From positions 1 through 64,000 of the forward strand of contig OY969717.1 of NCBI GenBank assembly GCA_963702155.1: a stretch of DNA of 64,000 nucleotides. Reading direction: 5' to 3'. The position numbers and the translations under genes are program-made. Below are positions 46,436-55,509 of this stretch, piece by piece (within the stretch, counting starts at the first letter, position 1; every line of letters starts with the position of its first letter). The notes beneath the pieces were generated by a model. The model saw nothing but the letters and a program-made list of their open reading frames with translations. It was not told the origin of the DNA and did no database searches. The stretch comes from G963702155 sp963702155. Lineage in GTDB: Bacteria; Pseudomonadota; Alphaproteobacteria; Micavibrionales; Micavibrionaceae.

Positions 46436-48241
46436 ATGACTGAAAACAAACCATCCCAAAAATATGAAATTATCGATCATGAATTTGATGTGGTCGTTGT
46501 CGGCGCTGGTGGTGCGGGGCTGCGCGCTGGCTTTGGTTGCGCGGAAAAAGGGTTGAATACGGCCATTATTTCCAAGGTTTTCCCCACCCGCTCGCACACC
46601 GTGGCGGCACAGGGCGGAATTTCCGCCGCGCTTGGCAATATGGGCGAGGACGACTGGCGCTTTCACATGTATGATACGGTAAAGGGCTCTGACTGGCTTG
46701 GTGATCAGGACGCTATCGAATATATGTGCCGCGAGGCCATCCCCGCGATTATCGAACTTGAACATTACGGCGTGCCATTTTCGCGTACAGCCGCTGGAAA
46801 AATCTATCAGCGCGCCTTCGGCGGCATGACCACTCATTATGGTGAGGGTACAGCCCAACGCACATGCGCCGCCGCCGACCGGACAGGTCACGCCATTTTG
46901 CACACGCTTTATACTCAGGCCCTCAAACATAAGGCTGAGTTCTTTATTGAATATTTCGCCCTCGATCTTATCATGAGCGAAGATGGACAATGCCTTGGTG
47001 TTATGGCTTGGAATCTGGATGATGGTACAATCCACCGTTTCCGCGCACATCAAACAATTCTGGCAACCGGCGGTTATGGCCGCGCATTTTTCTCATGTAC
47101 CTCTGCGCACACTTGCACAGGCGATGGAAATGGTATGGTTCTGCGCGCCGGTATTCCTTTGCAGGATATGGAGTTTGTACAATTCCATCCAACCGGCGTA
47201 TATGGCGCAGGCTGCCTTATAACCGAAGGCGTACGCGGGGAGGGAGGGTATCTCACCAACTCTGAGGGCGAACGATTTATGGAACGCTATGCACCTAGCG
47301 CGAAAGATCTAGCCTCTCGCGATGTTGTATCTCGCTCCATGACCATTGAAATTCGGGAAGGGCGGGGCGTTGGCTCCGGCAATGATCATATCCATTTGAA
47401 CCTTATGCACCTTGATCCGGACATTATTAACGAGCGTCTGCCAGGCATCGCCGAAACGGCTAAAATTTTTGCAGGCGTGGATGTCACGAAACAGCCCATA
47501 CCCGTTCTGCCAACTGTGCATTATAATATGGGCGGTATTCAAACCAATTTCCGTACAGAAGTCATCAACCCAACCGCGCATGACCCTAATGCAATTGTAC
47601 CAGGCCTTATGGCGATTGGGGAGGCAGGATGCGTTTCCGTACATGGCGCTAATCGTTTGGGTTCAAACTCCCTGCTGGATCTTGTGGTCTTTGGCCGCGC
47701 CGCTGCGATCCGTGCTTCGGAAACCATACAGCCCGGCGCATCACACCGTCCGTTTTCCGGCGATGATGGCACCCGCGCGTTAGAGCGTTTGGATCGTTTC
47801 CGCTATGCTGATGGCGGCACGTCAACGGCGCAACTTCGCGGTGAAATGCAAAAGACCATGCAAAACCATGCCGCCGTATTCCGCACAACTGAAAGCATGA
47901 ATGAGGGCGTGGGCAAAATAAACACCTGTTTCCAAGGCAAGCAGGATCTGGGTATAAAAGACCGTACGATGGTATTTAATACCGATCTGGTGGAAACGCT
48001 TGAGCTTGATAATCTGATGGGTAACGCGGTCGCAACAATGCATTCCGCCGCCAATCGGGAGGAAAGCCGCGGCGCGCATTCCCATGAAGATTTTAAGGAT
48101 CGTGATGATGAAAACTGGATGAAGCATAGCGTGATCTGGCTGGACGAACATGGCAATTCCCAAATCGGCTACCGCCCTGTAACCCTCCACAGCCTGACAA
48201 ACGAAGTCAAAGCCTTCCCACCAAAGGCACGGGTTTATTAA
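46436..48241 (+). CDS. sdhA: Succinate dehydrogenase flavoprotein subunit
   Basis: A 601 aa FAD-containing catalytic subunit oxidising succinate to fumarate. FAD-binding VVVGAGGAGLRAGFG at the start, covalent-flavin His in PTRSHTVAAQGGI, substrate region FVQFHPTGVYGAGCLITEG with RGEGGYL, and the C-terminal capping sequence KHSVIWLDEHGNSQIGYRPV. Length and motifs are fully typical. Between sdhD and sdhB in the classic sdhCDAB order. Confidence 0.97.
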   Translation: MTENKPSQKYEIIDHEFDVVVVGAGGAGLRAGFGCAEKGLNTAIISKVFPTRSHTVAAQGGISAALGNMGEDDWRFHMYDTVKGSDWLGDQDAIEYMCREAIPAIIELEHYGVPFSRTAAGKIYQRAFGGMTTHYGEGTAQRTCAAADRTGHAILHTLYTQALKHKAEFFIEYFALDLIMSEDGQCLGVMAWNLDDGTIHRFRAHQTILATGGYGRAFFSCTSAHTCTGDGNGMVLRAGIPLQDMEFVQFHPTGVYGAGCLITEGVRGEGGYLTNSEGERFMERYAPSAKDLASRDVVSRSMTIEIREGRGVGSGNDHIHLNLMHLDPDIINERLPGIAETAKIFAGVDVTKQPIPVLPTVHYNMGGIQTNFRTEVINPTAHDPNAIVPGLMAIGEAGCVSVHGANRLGSNSLLDLVVFGRAAAIRASETIQPGASHRPFSGDDGTRALERLDRFRYADGGTSTAQLRGEMQKTMQNHAAVFRTTESMNEGVGKINTCFQGKQDLGIKDRTMVFNTDLVETLELDNLMGNAVATMHSAANREESRGAHSHEDFKDRDDENWMKHSVIWLDEHGNSQIGYRPVTLHSLTNEVKAFPPKARVY

Positions 48242-48338
48242 AAAACGAAATGACAAAAGCCCTTACGCATATATTTTAAATATATTACAATGCGCGTGTG
48301 TGGTTTCTCATCATTTAAAAACAAGCAAAGCAAACATA

Positions 48339-49148
48339 ATGGCAAAATTTACCCTCCCTCAGAATTCCAAAATCAAAAAAGGTAAAACTGTTGATGCCGC
48401 CAATGGCGCATCTAATAAAAAAACGCTGAGCGTTTACCGGTGGAGCCCAAATAATTTGGATGAAAATGGAGATGTGGAAAATCCATCCATGGATAACTTT
48501 ACTATAAATTTAGATGATTGCGGGCCAATGGTTTTGGACGCGCTACTTCACATAAAAGACACAGTAGACAGTACACTGACTTTGCGTCGCTCTTGCCGCG
48601 AGGGGATTTGCGGATCCTGCGCCATGAATATTGGCGGCACAAATACGCTTGCGTGTACCAAACCGATTGAAGATTGTAGCGGTGATATCAAAATAACGCC
48701 TCTGCCGCATATGCCGGTGGTTAAAGATTTGGTACCCGATTTAAACCATGTCTATGCACAGTATCAATCAATTGAGCCATGGCTAAAAACCGAAAGCCCT
48801 ACCCCAGATCGGGAGCGCCTACAAACCGAAGAGGACTCTACATTACTAAACGGTGATGATGGTCACGGCCCCGCCGCCTGCATTCTATGCTTTTGTTGTT
48901 CAACGGCATGCCCCTCATATTGGTGGAATGGTGACCGCTTTTTAGGGCCGGCTATTTTGCTTCAAGCTTATCGCTGGATCGCTGATTCTCGTGACGAGGC
49001 TACGGGCGAGCGTTTGGATCAGCTGGAAGACCCATTCCGACTCTATCGTTGTCATACTATTATGAACTGTACCAATACATGCCCAAAGGGACTAAATCCC
49101 GCAAAGGCCATCGCCGAAATAAAAAAATTGATGGTCGCGAGACGTTAG
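48339..49148 (+). CDS. sdhB: Succinate dehydrogenase iron-sulfur subunit
   Basis: A 269 aa electron-transfer subunit. Start at MAKFTLPQNS; an upstream in-frame GTG is less likely. Cluster ligands are SCREGICGSCAMNIGG with a following LAC ([2Fe-2S]), and CILCFCCSTACPSYWWN plus CTNTCPKGLNPAKA ([4Fe-4S] and [3Fe-4S]). About 97 bases after sdhA; still likely one transcript. Confidence 0.97.
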   Translation: MAKFTLPQNSKIKKGKTVDAANGASNKKTLSVYRWSPNNLDENGDVENPSMDNFTINLDDCGPMVLDALLHIKDTVDSTLTLRRSCREGICGSCAMNIGGTNTLACTKPIEDCSGDIKITPLPHMPVVKDLVPDLNHVYAQYQSIEPWLKTESPTPDRERLQTEEDSTLLNGDDGHGPAACILCFCCSTACPSYWWNGDRFLGPAILLQAYRWIADSRDEATGERLDQLEDPFRLYRCHTIMNCTNTCPKGLNPAKAIAEIKKLMVARR

Positions 49149-49236
49149 AATTTATAGAGTATTATAAGTAAAATTTGACAAAATAGAGATAAATGATGTA
49201 TTTTGAATATTAATTTAAATATAGAAAGATTTTAAA

Positions 49237-49404
49237 ATGGGTGCAGGTAGGGTAGTTACAAATGTGGTTGAAGGTGCAGGGTTCGGATTAGGACTTGTTG
49301 CGACATTCGCGGCCGCCGCCTCTGGCGCTGGCGCAATTGCTTTGGTTGCAGGTGCTGGAACAGCTTATAGTGGGTTACTTTTAAAAGAAATCAATAGCCC
49401 TTAA
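49237..49404 (+). CDS. 55 aa glycine/alanine-rich hydrophobic peptide
   Basis: ATG at 49,237 opens MGAGRVVTNVVEGAGFGLGL, then a strongly hydrophobic Gly/Ala region (VATFAAAASGAGAIALVAGAG) and a short polar end LLLKEINSP. The GxxxG-like spacing resembles glycine-zipper membrane peptides and small class II bacteriocin-type peptides. AGAAAGAT precedes the ATG. It overlaps the end of the convergent exported-protein gene by four bases. No cysteine, no double-glycine leader. It could be a small membrane protein; antimicrobial or toxin function is only a possibility. Confidence 0.45.
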   Translation: MGAGRVVTNVVEGAGFGLGLVATFAAAASGAGAIALVAGAGTAYSGLLLKEINSP

Positions 49405-49979
49405 AATCCCGAAAACTCAATCAAAGTTTCGCAATTGGCGTTATACATTTGTATATCGCCTTTTTTATTGAGCATTAAAATCTGTGAACATTGTGATGTA
49501 CCTGTGATAGGAACCTCTTCTGGCTCCCCAAAACCATTACTAATCGCCATGGCGCCAATTTCACGATTAACTGTTTGAACCGTGGCTTTGCGCTTATCGC
49601 TTGAAATTTGAACGTCCTTAATTTGAACCTCAGTTTGGTATTTGGTAAGCGCCTGTGCGCCTTCGTCTATGCTTTCTATAAATTCGCGCTTATCTACACG
49701 CATTGCGCTTTCTTGGGTTGGGAAACCCGGAATTTGATAGGTCATTACGCTTTTAAAACGCGCATCATCATGTAAGTGCCGCTCTAAATATCGTATGGCC
49801 TGATCCGGTGAAACGCTGTCCGCACTGCCTGTAATAATCTTGGTTGTTTTCTCTATGAAACGCGTAACCGCCTGTTCATCAAGGGTTTTGTATTTTTGCG
49901 CGTAAGCAGGCATTACAAAAACACCACTAAAAAATACAATGGAAAAAACGAATGCAAAAGCTTTGTCAAAGCGCGTCAT
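49401..49979 (-). CDS. Exported protein, unknown
   Basis: A 192 aa protein with a clear signal peptide (hydrophobic 9-24, cut after AYA, residue 27). The mature domain of about 165 residues is an alpha+beta fold: FIEKTTKIITG, YLERHLHDDARFKSVMTYQ, then strands VQIKDVQISSDKRKATVQTV and SQILMLNKKGDIQMYNANCE. Two cysteines near the end (Cys in TSQCSQ and NANCE) may bridge. The pattern recalls small NTF2-like periplasmic proteins, but I cannot assign a family. It stands alone between the convergent small peptide and nadC. Confidence 0.55.
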   Translation of the reverse strand: MTRFDKAFAFVFSIVFFSGVFVMPAYAQKYKTLDEQAVTRFIEKTTKIITGSADSVSPDQAIRYLERHLHDDARFKSVMTYQIPGFPTQESAMRVDKREFIESIDEGAQALTKYQTEVQIKDVQISSDKRKATVQTVNREIGAMAISNGFGEPEEVPITGTSQCSQILMLNKKGDIQMYNANCETLIEFSGF

Positions 49980-50108
49980 CTAATTACTCTATTTTTTATT
50001 TTTTCTTATCAGCAATAAGGTCTAAAACCTTATTCGCATCATATTTTATATATCCCACATCCAAGGATAGGCTTAAATTATGAAAATAATACTAATACGT
50101 TAAAATAA

Positions 50109-50948
50109 TTATTCGATATCCAGACCGATATCAAGCGCTTGTACACTATGGGTCAACGCCCCAACGGAGATATATTGAACGCCCGTCTGTGCAATACTGG
50201 CAACTGTATCTAATGTAACACCCCCCGATGCCTCGGTAATGATACGCCGATCAACCAGATCAACAGCCTTTTTCAAGGTTTGCGTATCCATATTATCAAG
50301 CATAACAATATCTGCGCCGCCATGGTTTAAAACGGTTTCAAGCTGTTCTAATGTATCAACCTCAATCTCGATTTTAACCGTATGCCCCGCCAATAATGTC
50401 GCCTGACCAAGCGCCTGTTCAATACCGCCTGCAATGGCAATATGGTTATCCTTAATCAATATAGCATCATCAAGCCCGCAACGGTGGTTTGACCCCCCGC
50501 CCATTGCAACGGCATATTTTTGAAACGGACGCATGCCAGGGAGCGTTTTGCGCGTATCACATATTTCTGCATCTGTACCGTGTACGGCATCAACATATTT
50601 ACGCGTCATTGTCGCTATACCAGACATATGCGATAAATAGTTAAGAGCAACGCGCTCTGCCATTAATATACTTCGCGCCGATCCTTCAACAATTGCAAGT
50701 GTTTGTCCGGCACTCACCGTTTCGCCATCCTGAATTTCGATAGACATATCAAAATCAGAGTGACATAGGCTAAAAGTCGACAGCGCCACAATAAGACCCG
50801 CGACAACGCCGTTTTCACGTGCATTAAATATTGCTTGCGCGCGCGCACTTTCTGGCACTGTAACTTCGGATGTTATATCCCTGCCATGTCCCAGATCTTC
50901 TTCCAATGCGGCACGTACCGCTTTTTCTATGATTAAATTTGATAACAT
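50109..50948 (-). CDS. nadC: Nicotinate-nucleotide pyrophosphorylase (quinolinate phosphoribosyltransferase)
   Basis: A 279 aa enzyme turning quinolinate and PRPP into nicotinate mononucleotide in NAD synthesis. Recognised by EEDLGHGRDITSE, RVALNYLSHMSGIAT, CDTRKTLPGMRPFQKYAV, GGGSNHRCGLDDAILIKDNH and IEVDTLEQ. The length is typical. nadA lies close by on the same strand; nadB is not found in the window. Confidence 0.95.
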   Translation of the reverse strand: MLSNLIIEKAVRAALEEDLGHGRDITSEVTVPESARAQAIFNARENGVVAGLIVALSTFSLCHSDFDMSIEIQDGETVSAGQTLAIVEGSARSILMAERVALNYLSHMSGIATMTRKYVDAVHGTDAEICDTRKTLPGMRPFQKYAVAMGGGSNHRCGLDDAILIKDNHIAIAGGIEQALGQATLLAGHTVKIEIEVDTLEQLETVLNHGGADIVMLDNMDTQTLKKAVDLVDRRIITEASGGVTLDTVASIAQTGVQYISVGALTHSVQALDIGLDIE

Positions 50949-51001
50949 AAGAATTTTGTAGCATATTACCGCTATATAAAAAGCACAAAAGATACATAAA
51001 A

Positions 51002-51379
51002 ATGATTAAAGACGAATTTCACGGTGTTGTTACTGGAATACTTCAATATGAATACAAAAATGAAAGTATGGTCAAGATTTCATATCGCCCTAATAAGGAA
51101 ACAAATGTCACCCAAAGAATGGGCGGTGCGGAAGGGCTGGTAGATTTAAATATTGACAGAGATATTGATAAAATGTCTTTAACACGCATTTTAAACGCAA
51201 CGGGAAAAAATGTGCATATCATAAACCAAGGGATTGAGCGAAATAAACATCATAGCTTACCAATGCAAAGCGTAGCTATAGAAGACATACCTGTTTATGA
51301 GCGTGTTAATTTGAGAGTGAACAATCAGAATCCAAAACCCGAAAAGAAAAAAAGTTTTTGGTCAAAATTTGGGCTTTAA
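51002..51379 (+). CDS. 125 aa soluble protein, unknown
   Basis: Starts MIKDEFHGVVTGILQYEYKN. No signal peptide or membrane segment. The first 60 residues look beta-rich (VKISYRPNKETNVTQ, GLVDLNIDRDID), followed by a charged end PEKKKSFWSKFGL. It is transcribed divergently from nadC and toward nadA, with only 14 bases to the nadA end. No family recognised. Confidence 0.5.
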   Translation: MIKDEFHGVVTGILQYEYKNESMVKISYRPNKETNVTQRMGGAEGLVDLNIDRDIDKMSLTRILNATGKNVHIINQGIERNKHHSLPMQSVAIEDIPVYERVNLRVNNQNPKPEKKKSFWSKFGL

Positions 51380-51393
51380 AATATTATAAAACG

Positions 51394-52425
51394 CTAGCTA
51401 AGCTCTAACATTTTATCAACCGGCACGCGGGCACGGTCAATAATAGCCGGATCCACCAAAACTTCCGGCCCTTCGGTGCGCAAGCTCTCCAAGATTTTCG
51501 GCAACGTAATTCTCTTCATATGGGGGCACATTTGACACGTGCCTATCATTTCAACATTCGGGTTGGCGGCGGCGATATTATCGCTCATCGAACACTCGGT
51601 CATCAATACGGCCTTGGCGGGCTGATAAACCTTTATATATTCATCCATCTGCGCGGTTGATCCGGAAAAATCGGCCTCTGCCATGACTTCGGGTGGGCAT
51701 TCGGGATGTGCAAGTACAACCAAATCGTCATCACCGCGTGCCTTAAACTGGCGGACATCTTCTGCCGTAAACCGTTCATGCACCATGCACGTCCCCTCCC
51801 AATAGATAATTTCTATGGGCGATCTTTTGGCTTTCAACTCATTGGCAACATTTTGCGCCAAAAACATATCCGGCGTCATAATAACTTTATCCGTACCCCA
51901 TTCCGCCGCAATTGCTTCAACAATTTTAAGCGCGTTAGAGGAGGTGCAACATACATCGGATTCCGCCTTTACGTCGGCCGATGTATTGACATATGTAACA
52001 ACTGGCAAGCCCGGATACTGCGCCTTAAACGCACGCAAGCCATCGGCTGTTATAGATTCCGCGAGGGAGCATCCGGCCTTCATATCCGGAATAATAATTT
52101 TCTTTTCCGGTGATAAGATTTTGGACGTTTCCGCCATAAAATGCACGCCGCATTGAATAATCATCTGCGCGTCCGTTTTTGCCGCTTCCCGCGCCAGCAT
52201 AAGAGAGTCCCCAACAAAGTCGCCAACGCCGTAAAAAATATCCGGCGTCATATAATTATGCGCCAAAATAACCGCATTTTTTTCCGCCTTCAAACGGTTA
52301 ATCTCATAAATATAAGGGGCAAGGCTTTCCCAATGTGACTGCTTGTATTGCTTACCAAGCTTTTCAAAAATTGGTGCGGTCGCATCCGCTACATCTTGCG
52401 TATATTCTAAAGTTGAGCTTTGCAT
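51394..52425 (-). CDS. nadA: Quinolinate synthase
   Basis: A 343 aa [4Fe-4S] enzyme joining iminoaspartate and dihydroxyacetone phosphate to quinolinate. The three cluster cysteines are in IIQCGVHFMAE, DVCCTSSNA and GTCQMCPHMK. Also typical are LAHNYMTPDIF, GDSLMLAREA and PDMKAGCSLAES. An in-frame TTG one codon earlier is possible, but ATG at 52,425 is preferred. Divergent from rarA. The iminoaspartate supplier NadB (or aspartate dehydrogenase) must be elsewhere. Confidence 0.95.
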   Translation of the reverse strand: MQSSTLEYTQDVADATAPIFEKLGKQYKQSHWESLAPYIYEINRLKAEKNAVILAHNYMTPDIFYGVGDFVGDSLMLAREAAKTDAQMIIQCGVHFMAETSKILSPEKKIIIPDMKAGCSLAESITADGLRAFKAQYPGLPVVTYVNTSADVKAESDVCCTSSNALKIVEAIAAEWGTDKVIMTPDMFLAQNVANELKAKRSPIEIIYWEGTCMVHERFTAEDVRQFKARGDDDLVVLAHPECPPEVMAEADFSGSTAQMDEYIKVYQPAKAVLMTECSMSDNIAAANPNVEMIGTCQMCPHMKRITLPKILESLRTEGPEVLVDPAIIDRARVPVDKMLELS

Positions 52426-52506
52426 CAATGAACTTTCATTTTGTTCTTTAAATGTTCGCGCATGTCCTGTTATATAAGATATAGTTTTTTACCGCAGGAT
52501 CAAGCC

Positions 52507-53820
52507 ATGAGCGACCTATTTGAAGCGCAAAATAGTGAAGAAAAACCAAAAAAGCAAGCATATAGACCATTGGCGGATCGCTTGCGCCCTAATTCTTTGG
52601 CCGAAATCGTTGGTCAAGATCATATTGTTGGTGAAAATGCCCCGTTATCAAAGGTTTTAGATGGCGGTCAAATCCCGTCTATTATATTATGGGGCCCACC
52701 TGGATGCGGGAAAACCACACTCGCGCGCATTTTAAGCCATCATACTAATATGCATTATGAGCAGCTTTCCGCCATTTTTTCCGGCGTTAAGGATTTGCGC
52801 AATGTTTTCGAAGCCGCAAAAATCAGAAAACAAAACGGGCAGGGGACGCTGCTTTTTGTAGATGAAATCCACCGTTTTAACAAATCGCAACAAGATGCTT
52901 TTTTACCAGTGGTCGAGGATGGCACGATTACGCTGATCGGCGCGACCACCGAAAACCCGTCTTTTGAATTGAACGCCGCCCTTATGTCCCGCGCGCAAGT
53001 CTTTGTTTTAAAACGCCTTGATGAGGGCGCGCTTGAAAAGCTTTTACAAAAGGCCGAAACGGAAGCCTGCAGGGATTTGCCTTTAACCTATGACGCGCGC
53101 GGAACAATGAAAGCGATGGCCGATGGAGATGGACGCTATATCCTGACCATGGCGGAACAAGTTTTTAAAAGCAAAGAAACGCTGGATAAAGAAGGACTGT
53201 TTAATCTCGTCCAACGTCGCGCGCCGCTCTATGATAAGGGCGATGAAGCGCATTATAATTTAATTAGCGCGCTTCATAAATCCGTTCGCGGCTCTGATGT
53301 GAACGCCGCGCTTTATTGGTTTGCACGCATGCTTGAGGGCGGTGAAGACCCCGAATATATCGCCCGCCGCATGACACGTATGGCGGTTGAAGATATCGGC
53401 CTTGCCGACCCGCAAGCTATGGGTATCTGCGTACAAGCTTGGCAAACATATGAAAGATTAGGCAGTCCCGAAGGTGAGCTTGCTCTGGCACAAGCGCTCA
53501 CATATTTAGCCACCGCGCCCAAATCTAACGCGGTCTATAGCGCTTATAAATCTGCGCGGCGAAGCGCAAAATCAACCGGATCCCTCATGCCGCCAAAACA
53601 TATTTTGAACGCCCCAACAAAATTTATGAAGGATCAGGGCTACGGCAAAGACTACGCCTACGATCACAACACCGAACATGGCTTCTCCGGCCAAAACTAT
53701 TTCCCCGATGAGATGCCGCGTGAACAATTTTATACGCCGCCTGATCGCGGCTTTGAGCGGGAGATCAATAAACGGCTAGAATATTGGGCAAAGTTGAGAG
53801 ATAAAAAATCAATTGGATAA
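52507..53820 (+). CDS. rarA: Replication-associated recombination ATPase RarA (MgsA)
   Basis: A 437 aa clamp-loader-like AAA+ ATPase acting at stalled forks. LADRLRPNSLAEIVGQDHIVG at the start, Walker A GPPGCGKT at 63-70, Walker B LLFVDEIHRFNKSQQDAFLP, sensor 1 GATTENPSFELN and the C-terminal tetramerisation region with HNTEHGFSGQNYFPDE. Start chosen at MSDLFEAQNS; the earlier in-frame ATG would add 22 residues not seen in the family. The 3' end overlaps terC by 12 bases, convergent. Confidence 0.95.
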   Translation: MSDLFEAQNSEEKPKKQAYRPLADRLRPNSLAEIVGQDHIVGENAPLSKVLDGGQIPSIILWGPPGCGKTTLARILSHHTNMHYEQLSAIFSGVKDLRNVFEAAKIRKQNGQGTLLFVDEIHRFNKSQQDAFLPVVEDGTITLIGATTENPSFELNAALMSRAQVFVLKRLDEGALEKLLQKAETEACRDLPLTYDARGTMKAMADGDGRYILTMAEQVFKSKETLDKEGLFNLVQRRAPLYDKGDEAHYNLISALHKSVRGSDVNAALYWFARMLEGGEDPEYIARRMTRMAVEDIGLADPQAMGICVQAWQTYERLGSPEGELALAQALTYLATAPKSNAVYSAYKSARRSAKSTGSLMPPKHILNAPTKFMKDQGYGKDYAYDHNTEHGFSGQNYFPDEMPREQFYTPPDRGFEREINKRLEYWAKLRDKKSIG

Positions 53821-54552
53821 TTTTGCTTTTTCTGCTTTCCTCCGCCGATTATGTGCCGCCCATAGATTAAGCGCCTCCACCCCCATAGAAAATGCGATGG
53901 CAAAATATAAATACCCGCGCGGAATGTGAAAGTGTAGTGCGTCCGCAATAAGCGCAACCCCGACCAGAAGCAAAAAGCTGAGCGCCAGCATTTTAACTGA
54001 TAAATGCTTTTGCACGAATGCGCTTGTTGGCTCTGCCGCAAATAGCATAACAATAATCGCAAACACAATGGCCGCAACCATAACTGGGACTTGATCTGTT
54101 AAGCCAACGGCTGTAATCACAGAATCTAGCGAAAATACAAGATCAAGCACAACAATTTGTGCAATCACCGAACTGTAAGATATGGTTTTCTTCTGTTTTT
54201 TTAATTCATCTTCATGCGGATCAACAGTATGATGAATTTCGGTTGTGGCCTTATATAAAAGAAACAGGCCACCCGCCCCTAAAATAATATCTCGCCATGA
54301 AACGCCATGTCCCAAAATTGAAAAAACTTCCGCTGTCAAACTCGCGAGCCATGCAATTCCAAAAAGCATTGCAATCCTCATGATTAGCGCAAGGGCAAGT
54401 CCTATAACGCGGGCGCTACGCTGCTTTTCCGGCGGCAATTTTGATGTAATAATTGAAAGAAAAATAATATTATCGATGCCAAGAACAATCTCCAAAACCG
54501 CAAGTGTTAAAAAACTCATCCAGATTTGCGTATCCGTGACCCATTCAAACAT
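53809..54552 (-). CDS. TerC-family membrane protein
   Basis: A 247 aa protein with about seven membrane helices. TerC landmarks are LAVLEIVLGIDNIIFLSI near the start and LVFSLDSVITAVG in the middle, each with an acidic residue inside a helix, thought to bind metal. A His/Asp/Lys-rich loop (HHTVDPHEDELKKQKK) lies between. Relatives are tied to tellurite resistance and manganese export; the actual substrate here is unknown. Divergent from the DUF429-like gene. Confidence 0.85.
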   Translation of the reverse strand: MFEWVTDTQIWMSFLTLAVLEIVLGIDNIIFLSIITSKLPPEKQRSARVIGLALALIMRIAMLFGIAWLASLTAEVFSILGHGVSWRDIILGAGGLFLLYKATTEIHHTVDPHEDELKKQKKTISYSSVIAQIVVLDLVFSLDSVITAVGLTDQVPVMVAAIVFAIIVMLFAAEPTSAFVQKHLSVKMLALSFLLLVGVALIADALHFHIPRGYLYFAIAFSMGVEALNLWAAHNRRRKAEKAKLSN

Positions 54553-54611
54553 AAAAATTTTTCCTTATATAAATTATATATACAACGTACCAAGGGCGTG
54601 TAAGGTTCATA

Positions 54612-55496
54612 GTGAATAATTTTAATACATTTATTGGCATCGATTGGTCAGGGGCAAAGGCGCCAATTCATACGCGTAGTATTGCGATTGCAAAATGCGA
54701 GCAAGGGCAGGGCGCGCCAGCAATAATTCAATGTCCAAACCATAAATATTGGAGCCGCACCGCTGTTGGTGAGTGGATTAAAAACTTGCCTCAATCACGC
54801 CGAACGCTTATCGGAATTGACGCAAATTTTGGTTACGCTGAAAAAGTAGGTGTTCAGCAATTCGGCGATGACTTCACATATTTTAACCTTTGGCGCGCAA
54901 TTGAAAAAACAAGCGTAAACCTCTCTAATTATCTCGCCGCCGGATTTTGGGAGCATCCAGAATACGCTTCATATTTTTGGACGCAAGGCAAAAAGCCGCA
55001 GCATTTAACCCTTCCCAAACGCATCACAGAAATTGCGTGCGGGGAAGGTGGGTATGGTTGGCCGGAAAGCCCGTTTAAATTGATTGGCCCAAAACAGGTG
55101 GGCAAGGGCGGTATGGCGGCGATGCGCGTTGCTCTCGATTTGAAAAAAACGCTCGGTGATACGCTCGCCATCTGGCCATTCGAACACAATTTAGCCGCCA
55201 AACACTCATCTATCGTCATCACCGAAATCTACCCGCGCCAATTCTTGCGCCGCGCAGGACACGGTGTATCAAAGGTAAAAACTGCCGCAGATTTGAATTT
55301 GCGTTTAAAAGCAATCAACAGCGAGCCTATGGATATTAGCGGCTCAATCTCTGACCATGATACAGACGCCCTCATTTCTGCCGCCGGCCTTAGATATTTG
55401 TGCAAGGGCAAAGAAAACATCCCAATTAGCATCTCGAACCCACCAGCTATGACTAAGGCCGCCCGCACCCGCGAAGGCTGGATTTTCGGTGTCTGA
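54612..55496 (+). CDS. DUF429-like RNase H-fold protein
   Basis: A 294 aa soluble protein starting at GTG with TAAGG upstream. Motifs: TFIGIDWSGAKAP at the N-terminus (first acidic strand of an RNase H-like fold), LIGIDANFGYAE, EIACGEGGYGWPESPF, VITEIYPRQFLRRAG and SDHDTDALISAAGLRYL near the end. The regularly placed acidic residues (Asp11, Asp in IDAN, Glu in TEIYP, Asp in HDTDA) look like a metal site, as in DUF429/predicted nuclease families. No activity has been shown that I know of. Thirteen bases separate it from the convergent exporter gene. Confidence 0.65.
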   Translation: MNNFNTFIGIDWSGAKAPIHTRSIAIAKCEQGQGAPAIIQCPNHKYWSRTAVGEWIKNLPQSRRTLIGIDANFGYAEKVGVQQFGDDFTYFNLWRAIEKTSVNLSNYLAAGFWEHPEYASYFWTQGKKPQHLTLPKRITEIACGEGGYGWPESPFKLIGPKQVGKGGMAAMRVALDLKKTLGDTLAIWPFEHNLAAKHSSIVITEIYPRQFLRRAGHGVSKVKTAADLNLRLKAINSEPMDISGSISDHDTDALISAAGLRYLCKGKENIPISISNPPAMTKAARTREGWIFGV

Positions 55497-55509
55497 AAAA
55501 GCGTTTTTA

